From positions 1-25,278 of IMG/VR virus record IMGVR_UViG_3300047562_003279: a DNA stretch of 25,278 nt. One strand, written 5' to 3'. This DNA is from a virus. Made by a program: the position numbers and the translations under genes. Positions 15,721-22,570 of this stretch are shown one piece after another (the stretch's first letter is position 1; each line of letters opens with the position of its first letter). The notes beneath the pieces were generated by a model that saw nothing but the letters and a program-made list of their open reading frames with translations, ran no database searches and was not told the DNA's origin.

Positions 15721-17760
15721 TTATTTGTAAATCCCCATATATACCGAATCGTCATTAGCTCCATTAGTAAACCATTCTGGTCCTTTATACATATCTCCTT
15801 CGTGTTTACCAAAATCTCTTGCGTTTGCGCCTATAATATCGTATTCTGGAGTTTGTAATATTCTGCTAGTCTGTCTAGCTAGCATATTAGCTATTACTAA
15901 AGCGCTATATCTATCTTTTCTTAATCTTCCTTTCTTGCCATTAGGCATTTTAATTTCAGGAGTATCCCATCTATCTCTTGCGTTCGGACCAGTACTAGTC
16001 TGTGTCATAACTATAGTAGTAAGCTCATTCTTTAAGTCTTCAATTTCTAAAATACATTCTCCTAAACTATCATATAAATTCTCTAAGCTAGATTCCATAA
16101 CATCCTGTCCTTCTTTAGCTAATGTTAAACCTAAAGTAAGATTATCAAATCTAGGAAATAGCAAAACTTTATCTTCCATATCTTTTCTTAAACCATGATT
16201 CGCTTGAGCTGTCCAATCTGCTCTAGCAAATTGAACAAGTTCTAATATGTGCAATCCTTGTTGATTATCTGTGTCTTTGGATTTATTATAGTCAATAACA
16301 GGCCATATTAACAGCTCTCCTTCTTCTAATTTGTCTGGGTCGTGTAAAGCCTCCTCGATTGCAACACCTCCTCCTTGAGCATCCATACCTATCCTAGCAC
16401 AAGGAAATACCTTCATTAAGTTTCTAATTTTCCTGGCACAAAAACTATAGAAATCATGCTCGTTTACCAATCCTGTTTTTTGTCGTTCTTTAAAATTACT
16501 TCTATTAGTAGTCCAACAGTAAACAACTCTATTATGGTCAGAATTTAACTCTATAACCACAATACTAAAATTGTCATTTTCTGATGCAGGATCAATTCCA
16601 TAGATATAATGTTTATGGGAAGAACCTTTAACTGTTGCGTCAAAAACAATTTTACCGCTTGTGGGACCAATGATATCTTTCTTGTCTGAAACAACACAAC
16701 TTTCTATCAAGCTTCTCTTAAAAAATCCTTCACTATCTTCTGTAAAACATGCTGCGTATTCCATATTATATATACCAGTATGAATAGTTGCTTTGGCTCG
16801 TGCTACCTGTTTATCATCCATGAAACCTTTTGGTATTAATTCATATGGGATTCTGATAATGCTATAGTCTTTCCAATTGAAATTTTCTGGTACCTCTCCA
16901 TTAAACATGTCTTTGAGCTTATTGATATCTCCTTTGGTGTTTATAATAGTTTTGTACCTATTCCAGTACTGAGAGAAATGCTTAAAAGAATAATCCGCAG
17001 TTCCTGCAATAATTGCTTGATTGCTAATCTTATGAGAAATACTTTCTAGCTCTTCACTCCATATTCCAGCTTTTTTCATAGCTTGTTTTTTAGCTTCTTC
17101 CTTGACATTTTGTATGGGGCTTGCGCTAACTGCGGCAAAGCCAGCAACTACGGTCTCATAAATATCTGGACTAATGGAAGCAAATTCGTCAGCAATGATT
17201 ATGTGTGCCCTTAAACCTCTAATCTTACTACCGTCTCCCATAGGGACTGCAATAGCCCAGCTGTCGCCATATCGGATTGTACATCGGTCTACATCTCTTC
17301 GGGGGCCATCATCATTTCCGTTAAAAATGCTTCTTAGAATTGGGCTATTTCTCCATATGTTTTCCATGTACTCGAAAATAAGCTTACTTTGTCTAAACGC
17401 AGCACCAACAATAACTATTTTGGTTCCAGGCACGAAAATCGATTTTAGTGTTGCGTAGAGAGCTAGCGAAAAACTCTTACCAAAACCTCGGCTTGCAATA
17501 AACATAGGAAATGGTCGATTCCAGAATTCTTGTAGCACAGCTATCTGAATCGGATGAAGCTCTATACCCAATAATAATTTACAGGTCATTCCAAAATATT
17601 TAGGCTGTCTCATTATTTTGACAAGATGAGCATCAGGATTTTCTATATCCTCTTTGCTTCTGTTGATCATTAAATTTTGAGCTATTTTGATTTGAGACGT
17701 ATCGCCAATATTTAACCATGCGTCTTCAAAAATCTTTTTATTTTGATTCATATTTTGCAT
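15721..17760 (-). CDS. terL: Terminase large subunit
   Basis: The 679-residue protein is a complete packaging motor. Walker A is ASRGFGKS at residues 89-96, Walker B is HIIIADE with the acidic pair at 191-192, and a coupling region follows (IIAGTADYS near 250-258). The C-terminal RNase H-like nuclease has Asp390 (YGIDPASE), Asp460 (IGMDAQGGG) and Asp616 (RKDRYSA) as likely metal ligands. Ribosome site AAAGGA lies five bases before the ATG, which overlaps the upstream nuclease gene by 23 bases. It cuts concatemeric DNA and drives it into the prohead with the portal encoded next. Nothing is missing or broken. Confidence 0.97.
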   Translation of the reverse strand: MQNMNQNKKIFEDAWLNIGDTSQIKIAQNLMINRSKEDIENPDAHLVKIMRQPKYFGMTCKLLLGIELHPIQIAVLQEFWNRPFPMFIASRGFGKSFSLALYATLKSIFVPGTKIVIVGAAFRQSKLIFEYMENIWRNSPILRSIFNGNDDGPRRDVDRCTIRYGDSWAIAVPMGDGSKIRGLRAHIIIADEFASISPDIYETVVAGFAAVSASPIQNVKEEAKKQAMKKAGIWSEELESISHKISNQAIIAGTADYSFKHFSQYWNRYKTIINTKGDINKLKDMFNGEVPENFNWKDYSIIRIPYELIPKGFMDDKQVARAKATIHTGIYNMEYAACFTEDSEGFFKRSLIESCVVSDKKDIIGPTSGKIVFDATVKGSSHKHYIYGIDPASENDNFSIVVIELNSDHNRVVYCWTTNRSNFKERQKTGLVNEHDFYSFCARKIRNLMKVFPCARIGMDAQGGGVAIEEALHDPDKLEEGELLIWPVIDYNKSKDTDNQQGLHILELVQFARADWTAQANHGLRKDMEDKVLLFPRFDNLTLGLTLAKEGQDVMESSLENLYDSLGECILEIEDLKNELTTIVMTQTSTGPNARDRWDTPEIKMPNGKKGRLRKDRYSALVIANMLARQTSRILQTPEYDIIGANARDFGKHEGDMYKGPEWFTNGANDDSVYMGIYK

Positions 17761-18235
17761 AAATCCTTTTCATAATAGATAAAGCTGTTTTTTGAGCCCA
17801 ATCATGATTACCGCAAAACATAACATGTATACCATGATTCATTTGTAGTTCTATAATAAATTTCAGTATAAACTTAGGAGTAATTTTAATCTTGCTCCAC
17901 TTGTTTTTGGGTACGTCGGAACCATTTGGATAATTCATTAATTGGTCGTAGTCACACTCGATTAGAATATAAGAATGTTTATAATTCTTCATCCTGTCGA
18001 TAACATCCTTAAATCTTCGTTCAACTACATTTCTCGCTAATTCTGCCATCCCACTTTTTCTTTCTATGCATAATACATTTTCATAGCCTTCGATACTATA
18101 GTCTCCTGTGTCTAATTTTTTATTAGCTACAGCATGATACTGAAATTCCCACGGGTTTTGTTCCCTAGTATCGATTATAACGGTAAAATCTTCATTGTTT
18201 TTTGGAGGCAACGATTCTGAGGAATGATGCTGCAT
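17738..18235 (-). CDS. ERCC4-type nuclease
   Basis: The 165-residue protein shows the core of the XPF/Mus81-like ERCC4 nuclease: IIDTREQNPW (residues 20-29), GDYS (44-47) and CIERKSGMAELA around residues 56-67. The last motif is normally ERKxxxD; here the acidic position after ERK is Ala or, with a one-residue shift, Glu65, so activity is likely but the motif is slightly off. Such stand-alone domains in phages cut branched or flap DNA. Overlapping both HNH and TerL genes, it may trim replication or packaging intermediates before cutting by terminase. It acts in the host cytoplasm. Confidence 0.85.
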   Translation of the reverse strand: MQHHSSESLPPKNNEDFTVIIDTREQNPWEFQYHAVANKKLDTGDYSIEGYENVLCIERKSGMAELARNVVERRFKDVIDRMKNYKHSYILIECDYDQLMNYPNGSDVPKNKWSKIKITPKFILKFIIELQMNHGIHVMFCGNHDWAQKTALSIMKRIYAKYESK

Positions 18236-18491
18236 AAATTTCCTCCATACCTTTTATAGAATCATGATGATGTTTACATAAAGTAATACCATTATCAACT
18301 TCAAATCTTAAGCCAGGAAATTCTGCCCAATTTTTTATGTGATGAGCATTAAGTTTATTTTTCATGGTGCAATTTGGCCATTGACAAGTAAACTTATCTC
18401 TTTTATACACTGCTACTCTCCAGGCTTTATATTCTGGCGAATGAAAGTTTCTCATTACAATTTTTTCTACATTGCTTTTTATTGGTATCAT
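18192..18491 (-). CDS. HNH endonuclease
   Basis: The HNH core is clear: CQWPNC, LNAHHIKNW, FEVDNGITLCKHHH. The first His pair, the Asn of DNG and the final His form the catalytic beta-beta-alpha metal site, and four Cys/His-type ligands surround it. Three starts are possible: TTG 18497, ATG 18491 (used here, 99 aa) and ATG 18455 (87 aa); none has a strong ribosome site, so translation probably relies on coupling to the overlapping dehydratase gene. HNH proteins beside terminase genes stimulate or take part in packaging cleavage in several phages; a homing-type role is the alternative. Confidence 0.88.
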   Translation of the reverse strand: MIPIKSNVEKIVMRNFHSPEYKAWRVAVYKRDKFTCQWPNCTMKNKLNAHHIKNWAEFPGLRFEVDNGITLCKHHHDSIKGMEEIYAASFLRIVASKKQ

Positions 18492-19476
18492 ACTCAACCA
18501 TATTTGCTACTAATGCTTCAAAACTCAATTCTGGTTTCCATCCTAGCTTTTCAAAAGCTTTTGAACTCCTGCCTTTTAGGTAATCAACTTCTGCTGGTCT
18601 ATAAAATTCCGGGTCTTGAACAACATAATCATCCCAGTCATTAATGTCTATTAAATTAAAAGATGCATTCAAAAAATCAGAAATCGAATGAGTCCTTTCT
18701 GTACATATTACAAAATCATCAGGAGTATCTTGTTGTAGCATCATCCACATAGCACGAACATAATCTTTTGCATGCCCCCAGTCTCTTCTTGCCTCTAGAT
18801 TACCTAGTCTTAGTTTAGGAAAGTTTTCTGATCTTCCGCTATTAACAAACTCTCCAATCCATTTTGTGATTTTTCTTGTTACAAAATTCTCTCCGCGTCT
18901 TGGGCTTTCATGATTAAATAAAATACCACAACAACCAAAAATATCATATCCTTCCCTATAAATTCTTACTAGATTATGAGCAGCTAGTTTTGCAACGCCA
19001 TAAGGACTTTGAGGTTTAAAGCTAGTATTTTCATCCTGATATTTTTCTCCTGTATTAACATCAACAGAAAAATTTGCGCCAAACATTTCACTGGTACTTG
19101 CTTGATATAGTTTAGTACCTGGGCTATGTTTAACTATACTATCAAGAATATTTACAACCCCATTTGTATTGATGTTAAAAGTAGTCGTTGGCTGTTTGAA
19201 ACTTGTTCCTACATGACTCTGTGCTGCTAGGTTATAAAATTCATTTGGATTGTATTTTTCTATAATAGCGGCAACAGAAATAGGGTCTGTTAAATCAAAT
19301 TCTTCTAGAATAAATTTGGGGTGATGCAGAATGTGGTGGACTCTTGATGTGTTAACAGTTGATGATCTACGATGTAATCCAACAATTAAATCATATTCGG
19401 ATTTTTCTAGTAATAAATCTGCTAGATAGCTACCATCTTGTCCTGTGATGCCAGTAATTAAAGCTATTTTACTCAT
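18427..19476 (-). CDS. gmd: GDP-mannose 4,6-dehydratase
   Basis: The 349-residue protein is a full-length short-chain dehydrogenase of the GMD group. It has the NAD(P) motif GITGQDG at residues 9-15, HRRSS just after, catalytic Ser/Thr-Ser-Glu at 127-130 (STSE), and YGVAK with Tyr159 and Lys163. NHESPRRGENFVTRKI is the diagnostic substrate-binding block of GMD. It converts GDP-D-mannose to GDP-4-keto-6-deoxymannose, the first step to GDP-fucose, GDP-rhamnose or GDP-perosamine. No follow-up enzyme is in the window. It overlaps the putative TerS stop by eight bases, thus it is expressed with packaging genes, which is an unusual site for a sugar gene. Confidence 0.95.
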   Translation of the reverse strand: MSKIALITGITGQDGSYLADLLLEKSEYDLIVGLHRRSSTVNTSRVHHILHHPKFILEEFDLTDPISVAAIIEKYNPNEFYNLAAQSHVGTSFKQPTTTFNINTNGVVNILDSIVKHSPGTKLYQASTSEMFGANFSVDVNTGEKYQDENTSFKPQSPYGVAKLAAHNLVRIYREGYDIFGCCGILFNHESPRRGENFVTRKITKWIGEFVNSGRSENFPKLRLGNLEARRDWGHAKDYVRAMWMMLQQDTPDDFVICTERTHSISDFLNASFNLIDINDWDDYVVQDPEFYRPAEVDYLKGRSSKAFEKLGWKPELSFEALVANMVEYDTNKKQCRKNCNEKLSFARI

Positions 19477-20311
19477 CGTCCTCTTTCTCTATTATTTCAG
19501 GTATTAAAAATGGTCGATCTACACCTTTGTTTTCGTAAGTATGAAACTCTTGTAGTTTTTTTCTTGCTTTCTCTGTAGCTAAATTAATAAGCTCCATCTC
19601 ACGACCTTCTCTTTCTCTAATTTCTTCGTCTTCTAACATTCGTATAAGTCCAACCCATGAGCTTTTGCCATCTTCGATTCTTTTGATTCTTTGTTCTCTT
19701 GTGGCCTTAAGATCCTTACTAATTTTTTGTTGTTCATTTAAAAGTTTTGTATATTCGTTTGTATAATTAGCAATACTATTCCTGGCAAAATTAAGCTGGG
19801 TTTCCATATTAGCAAGCTTTGGAACATCTCGCTGATCTTCGGGCTTTTTGTATTCATCATCAACTAATTTTTGAAGTTTTTCAGTATCTGTAATATGTCT
19901 TTTTCGCTCTTTCATTGAGCGATTGATAAGAATTTCGATTGTAATAAATTGCTTTATCTGTAGTTCTTCGGCCGGTAAAACATCTTCACGAAACTGTTTG
20001 ATCAAACTTACCCATGTCTGTTCAAATAATTCTAATTCGCCGCTAGTCTCATCAAATTGTTTTTTAATCTCTGGCCAAAAAGGTTTACTGTGTAGTTTTT
20101 GTTTTAAATATTCAATGTTCTCTAGATTCTCTTGTCCCAACAGTAAATGGTTTTCTGATATGTATCTTTCTATTGGTGCAGAAGATCGATTAAGTTGTTC
20201 TGCTATGTCCTCTATAGAAATAGAGTTTATATTTTTTCTTATGAACTCTTCTTCTTGTAAAGAGAGCTGCCCTCTTTTTTTGGGTGTTTTATTTTTTTTC
20301 TGCGTAGCCAT
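19469..20311 (-). CDS. Putative terminase small subunit
   Basis: The 280-residue protein has a basic N-terminus, then a helix-turn-helix-like segment (LSLQEEEFIRKNINSISIED then IAEQLNRSSAPIERYISEN, about residues 16-55) and a long helical, charged body with a coiled-coil central part. The HTH plus coiled-coil organisation is that of phage small terminases, which recognise phage DNA and load TerL. It is encoded in the packaging module upstream of TerL, though separated by three genes. It overlaps the sigma-like gene by 23 bases. The identification is inference from architecture and position, and another DNA-binding head or regulatory protein is possible. Confidence 0.62.
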   Translation of the reverse strand: MATQKKNKTPKKRGQLSLQEEEFIRKNINSISIEDIAEQLNRSSAPIERYISENHLLLGQENLENIEYLKQKLHSKPFWPEIKKQFDETSGELELFEQTWVSLIKQFREDVLPAEELQIKQFITIEILINRSMKERKRHITDTEKLQKLVDDEYKKPEDQRDVPKLANMETQLNFARNSIANYTNEYTKLLNEQQKISKDLKATREQRIKRIEDGKSSWVGLIRMLEDEEIREREGREMELINLATEKARKKLQEFHTYENKGVDRPFLIPEIIEKEDDE

Positions 20312-20945
20312 TTTTTTTTATGATTATCATGATTTCTTGTTGGAGTTTAACGAGCTCATTGCGCGGAATTCTTTCTCCATGTTTAATTTTTAGATAATTT
20401 TCTCTTTCGCTCGGTGGTAAGTTATTATCTATAATATCTAGGATTTCTTTATTGGCAATTTTTGATATAAAAGAATTTTCTTCGCTATTAGCTATTTTTT
20501 GTTCCTCTATATATTGTGGCGACATTAGGTTCTTTTTGTTATTGTTTCTTTTTTGCCACAAGCTATATAGTTGACATTCTTCTGGTTTACAAAATTTTTT
20601 ACAAAAGTTATCGGGACCATTTTTAGGATTATGGAATTCACATTTTATGCAGGGTTTATCGGGCCTTTGATAATTGTCTCGCTTATAGTTAAAAAGTCTA
20701 TTTCTCACGTGGGTCCAAAGAAAATTTTCCAGTGGACGAGATTTATCATACTTATCTAGACACTCTAGGGCAAAGATAGTAGCTTGAGATTTCATATCCT
20801 CAAAATTATGATAGCCAAATTTAAACTTGTGTGCCAATTTTTTTGTGACATTATTTATAGCGGAAATGAATTCCTCTTCTGATATGCCTTTTGGTAGTCC
20901 TTTTTTCTTATTATTTTTCTTTGGTGTCTTCTTCTTTTTCTTCAT
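20289..20945 (-). CDS. Phage sigma-70-family factor with a cysteine-rich insertion
   Basis: After a very Lys-rich N-terminus, residues 22-92 look like sigma region 2: FKFGYHNFEDMKSQATIFAL, then LDKYDKSRPLENFLWTHVRN and RLFNYKRD, including the core-binding and -10 recognition helices. Next comes a cluster of cysteines at about 99, 102, 115, 119 and 124, likely a zinc site not usual in sigma factors. A short C-terminal helical part (PSERENYLKIKHG) could be region 4. It would redirect host RNA polymerase to late phage genes, like gp55 of T4-type phages. As one of the first genes of the late-type operon, it fits a regulator of structural genes. Confidence 0.75.
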   Translation of the reverse strand: MKKKKKTPKKNNKKKGLPKGISEEEFISAINNVTKKLAHKFKFGYHNFEDMKSQATIFALECLDKYDKSRPLENFLWTHVRNRLFNYKRDNYQRPDKPCIKCEFHNPKNGPDNFCKKFCKPEECQLYSLWQKRNNNKKNLMSPQYIEEQKIANSEENSFISKIANKEILDIIDNNLPPSERENYLKIKHGERIPRNELVKLQQEIMIIIKKNGYAEKK

Positions 20946-21060
20946 CTAGTAACTGAGCAATGCTTTTGGTTGATGTTGATTCTAGGTCTTTTGAAACATC
21001 CAAATGTTCTGAGGCGGTAATTTTTAAGGTAGAAGATACAAAATTATATTCTGGGGGCAT
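20911..21060 (-). CDS. Small acidic protein at the head of the late operon (49 aa)
   Basis: A 49-residue frame starts at ATG 21060 with a well-placed ribosome site (AAGGTG, six bases upstream) and overlaps the sigma-like gene by 35 bases. It begins MPPEYNFVSSTLKITASE and ends in an acidic, Lys-rich tail. I do not recognise it. The good ribosome site, the position as first gene of the operon and the overlap make it a likely real gene, possibly a partner of the sigma-like protein or simply a translational leader. Confidence 0.6.
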   Translation of the reverse strand: MPPEYNFVSSTLKITASEHLDVSKDLESTSTKSIAQLLDEEKEEDTKEK

Positions 21061-21140
21061 GTGTTTCACCTTGATCTCTAGAGTAAAGTTACTATTATAA
21101 TAACGTATTACACAATATTGTCTAATTTAAGGGGCATAAA
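21061..21140. promoter_or_regulatory. Divergent promoter region between the two operons
   Basis: The 80 bases between the divergent starts hold a near-palindromic TATTATAATA. It gives a TATAAT -10 box on the plus strand at 21096-21101 (TTGATC 19 bases upstream) and one on the minus strand at 21094-21099 (TAGACA 19 bases upstream). Spacing is longer than ideal for both. The arrangement suggests mutually exclusive leftward and rightward transcription, but the boxes are moderate matches only. Confidence 0.4.
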
Positions 21141-21383
21141 ATGACAACAAAATATCACAGATGGCAGGAAACTGAGCTAGAGTACATTAAAAACAACCAT
21201 AATATACTCAGCGATGAAGAGATTGCAGCAAATTTAAGTAAGATTACAAATAAGAATATTACGGTAGCTATGATAAGACGTCAAAGAAGAAAATTAGTTA
21301 TTAAAAAACCTAGAGGCAGAAGATCCAAGGATTCTGATGTTGTTATGCAGGAAGAAAAGGTGGGGGCTGTCGATGAAACATGA
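21141..21383 (+). CDS. Small helix-turn-helix DNA-binding protein (80 aa)
   Basis: The protein reads HRWQETELEYIKNNHNILSD then EEIAANLSK and TVAMIRRQRRKLVIKKPRGR. This is a short three-helix, Myb/HTH-like pattern (W...E..YI...SDEEIA..L....T..MIRRQR..L) followed by a basic tail, which suggests DNA binding. Ribosome site AAGGGG precedes the ATG by seven bases. Its stop overlaps the next gene. Codon use is AT-rich like the left arm, unlike the genes further right. A regulator of the divergent late operon, or a terminase- or homing-type accessory DNA-binding protein, are both reasonable. Confidence 0.7.
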   Translation: MTTKYHRWQETELEYIKNNHNILSDEEIAANLSKITNKNITVAMIRRQRRKLVIKKPRGRRSKDSDVVMQEEKVGAVDET

Positions 21384-21684
21384 TATTGGAAAAGATAGCA
21401 ACATTGATTTTTTGAGATGGTTAAGGGGCAGATTAGTAAATAGATATAAAGAAGATCCTTTAGTTGTAAATAATTTGGATAATATCATTAATAACAAGAA
21501 AATAGTCAGTAAAACAATCGATGTTAATTTAGTCGAAAAAATATGTGAAAAATTCTGGCCGGGGTTTACTCCAGAAACTTCAGAATTCTTTGGTTCTGTT
21601 GATAGGTATGGAGAACAGGAAAAGAACGAAATAAGGCATCTGGTCACAAAGATTCTTGGAGAAGCTAGAAGGGATTGTTCTTAG
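21373..21684 (+). CDS. Hypothetical protein coupled to the HTH gene (103 aa)
   Basis: I chose ATG 21373, which overlaps the HTH gene's stop by 11 bases and has AGGTGGGGG just upstream; a longer in-frame start at 21337 would lie deep in the HTH gene. The 103 residues are mixed charge and helical (DFLRWLRGRLVNRYKEDPLV, NEIRHLVTKILGEARRDC) with a WPGFTPETSEFFG turn-rich centre. I do not recognise a family. Coupled translation with the HTH protein suggests a joint role. Confidence 0.65.
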   Translation: MKHDIGKDSNIDFLRWLRGRLVNRYKEDPLVVNNLDNIINNKKIVSKTIDVNLVEKICEKFWPGFTPETSEFFGSVDRYGEQEKNEIRHLVTKILGEARRDCS

Positions 21685-21869
21685 GGCTAATCTGAAGGTT
21701 TAGGTAATACTATTTAATTTGGTTGGGCTTATTGTTTTTGTACCACCGCGCCTTTATAGTCAGGAGGCGTTAATAACACTATAAAATATAAAAACCCCCC
21801 TTAATATAGTCGAAATAGTATAACAACTTTTTAATGTTAATAACATATAGTAAAAATAACATCATAAAT
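21685..21869. other. Non-coding AT-rich junction before the cassette array
   Basis: No coding frame with a ribosome site is visible on either strand. It contains a weak hairpin CGCCT...AGGCG around 21750-21769, which may end transcription of the two genes to the left, a stretch of C after TATAAAAAC, and two copies of GTTAATAACA (about 21768 and 21835). Composition changes from AT-rich to GC-balanced immediately after this stretch. Confidence 0.5.
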
Positions 21870-22006
21870 CCCCCAAATGAGGGGTCTTGAGCGGGGGCGA
21901 CCCCTCGCTAGGGGGGTGCTAGCAAATCCTGTACCAAAGTTTTGGCATGAAACTTGCACGAGCAAACCCTGTGCCAAAAAAATCGCAAAAAAAACTTTTT
22001 TTCTAG
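21870..22006. repeat. Cassette repeat copy 1 (long form)
   Basis: The first copy of the separator repeat. It has a divergent first hairpin (CCCC, AAATGA, GGGG near 21871-21884), the conserved second hairpin core ACCCCTCGCTAGGGGGGT (21900-21917), three 17-bp sigma-54-like elements, and an A-tract/T-tract (AAAAAAAACTTTTTTT, about 21987-22002) directly before the TTGACA box of the next promoter. Copies 1 and 4 are the long form with three elements. Confidence 0.85.
21921..21977. promoter_or_regulatory. Three sigma-54-like elements in alternating orientation
   Basis: The minus strand reads TTGGTACAGGATTTGCT (21937-21921), the plus strand TTGGCATGAAACTTGCA (21942-21958), and the minus strand TTGGCACAGGGTTTGCT (21977-21961). 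Each has GG and GC exactly ten bases apart, as in the -24/-12 sigma-54 consensus TGGCAC-N5-TTGC. The last two face each other and also form an inverted repeat (TTTGGCA and TGCCAAA ends). They may be promoters, operator sites or RNA structure. Confidence 0.55.
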
Positions 22007-22035
22007 TTGACAGGCTCAAGTCTACTCTGTAAAAT
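22007..22035 (+). promoter_or_regulatory. Sigma-70 promoter of the 41-aa gene
   Basis: TTGACA (22007-22012), a 17-base spacer and TAAAAT (22030-22035) form a near-perfect promoter. An A-tract/T-tract sits four bases upstream of the -35 box and could act as an UP element. A purine-only leader follows to the ATG at 22078. Confidence 0.88.
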
Positions 22036-22077
22036 GTAGATATAAGAAGTAAGGAAAGAAAGAAAAGGAAAAAGAAA

Positions 22078-22203
22078 ATGAAGTTCACCGAAACGGTTAG
22101 CGAATGCTGCAACTCGATCCTCTCGCCTGAGCAAGAGCAGATCGGTATCTGCCCTCACTGTGGCGAACACTGCTCGATCATCGTGGAAGAGTGGGAAGAA
22201 TAA
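22078..22203 (+). CDS. 41-aa zinc-ribbon microprotein
   Basis: The 41-residue protein begins MKFTETVSECCNSILSPEQ and carries CPHCGEHC, giving cysteines at 10, 11, 25, 28 and 32 plus His31: a likely small zinc finger. It aligns without gaps to residues 15-55 of the 57-aa protein encoded at 23479, sharing CC-N, CP-x-C-x-x-HC and the hydrophobic residues after. The gene has its own strong promoter and a purine-rich leader (AAGGAAAGAAAG) as ribosome site. Small zinc-binding early proteins often bind host RNA polymerase or nucleic acid; that is only an analogy here. Confidence 0.75.
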   Translation: MKFTETVSECCNSILSPEQEQIGICPHCGEHCSIIVEEWEE

Positions 22204-22229
22204 AAATCCAAAAAAATCTTCTCAAGCAC

Positions 22230-22258
22230 TTGACAAGAAAAAGCCGATACTGTAGAAT
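22230..22258 (+). promoter_or_regulatory. Sigma-70 promoter of the 59-aa gene
   Basis: TTGACA (22230-22235), 17-base spacer, TAGAAT (22253-22258). It lies only 26 bases after the stop of the 41-aa gene with no hairpin repeat between them, so the 59-aa gene can be read both from this promoter and by read-through. Confidence 0.88.
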
Positions 22259-22285
22259 AGAGAAAACGAAGCAAAGGAAAAAACA

Positions 22286-22465
22286 ATGACCAACTTCATC
22301 ACATTTTTTGACGCTCAGGGAAACGAACTCGACGTGGTTCCATTCAACGGCACCAACAACCCTGCTGAACAGATTACCAGTATCGTCGATGACGCTCATG
22401 GGATGGCCGTTCGTTTTGAGATTGAAGACGAGGAAGGATTCGTCTACCATCGTGGCGTCTGTTAA
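22286..22465 (+). CDS. 59-aa acidic early-type protein
   Basis: The protein MTNFITFFDAQGNELDVVPF... is 59 residues, acidic and beta/alpha-mixed, ending YHRGVC. It is not recognised. Ribosome site AAAGGAAA lies upstream of the ATG. The stop region TCTGTTAACA is followed by the hairpin repeat, and the same ten bases mark the end of the 30-aa membrane peptide at 23299, showing that both sit at the same cassette boundary. GC-balanced codon use (GAC, ACC, ATC, TTC) differs from the structural genes. Confidence 0.72.
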   Translation: MTNFITFFDAQGNELDVVPFNGTNNPAEQITSIVDDAHGMAVRFEIEDEEGFVYHRGVC

Positions 22466-22473
22466 CATACCCT

Positions 22474-22570
22474 ACCCCTCGCAAGGGGGGTCCGGGCCGG
22501 TCGCGACCCCTCGCTAGGGGGGTCTAGCAAAAGCTGTGCCAAAAAATCGCAAAAAAAACTTTTTTTCTAG
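22474..22570. repeat. Cassette repeat copy 2 (short form)
   Basis: Hairpin one is ACCCCTCGCAAGGGGGGT (22474-22491), then CCGGGCCGG, then hairpin two GACCCCTCGCTAGGGGGGTC (22505-22524). One sigma-54-like element and an A-tract/T-tract follow, right up to the TTGACA box. Neither hairpin is followed by a T-run directly, so factor-independent termination would have to be of the hairpin-only kind; the T-tract lies some thirty bases later. Confidence 0.9.
22526..22542 (-). promoter_or_regulatory. Sigma-54-like element, repeat copy 2
   Basis: On the minus strand the sequence is TTGGCACAGCTTTTGCT, with TGGCAC and TTGCT in exact -24/-12 register. A transcript from it would start within hairpin two and run leftward, antisense to the end of the 59-aa gene. 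Promoter activity is not shown. Confidence 0.5.

Noticed and set aside
20852-20859. T4-type late promoter TATAAATA on the minus strand
   Set aside because: A single eight-base match inside the sigma-like gene, with no similar box before other late genes that I noticed; chance is likely in AT-rich DNA.
21837-22112. Minus-strand frame covering repeat copy 1
   Set aside because: It spans the hairpins, the promoter and the start of the 41-aa gene, and its composition is repeat-derived.
22308-22517. Plus-strand frame overlapping the 59-aa gene
   Set aside because: No ribosome site, wrong frame relative to the promoter-linked ATG at 22286, and it ends inside the hairpin repeat.
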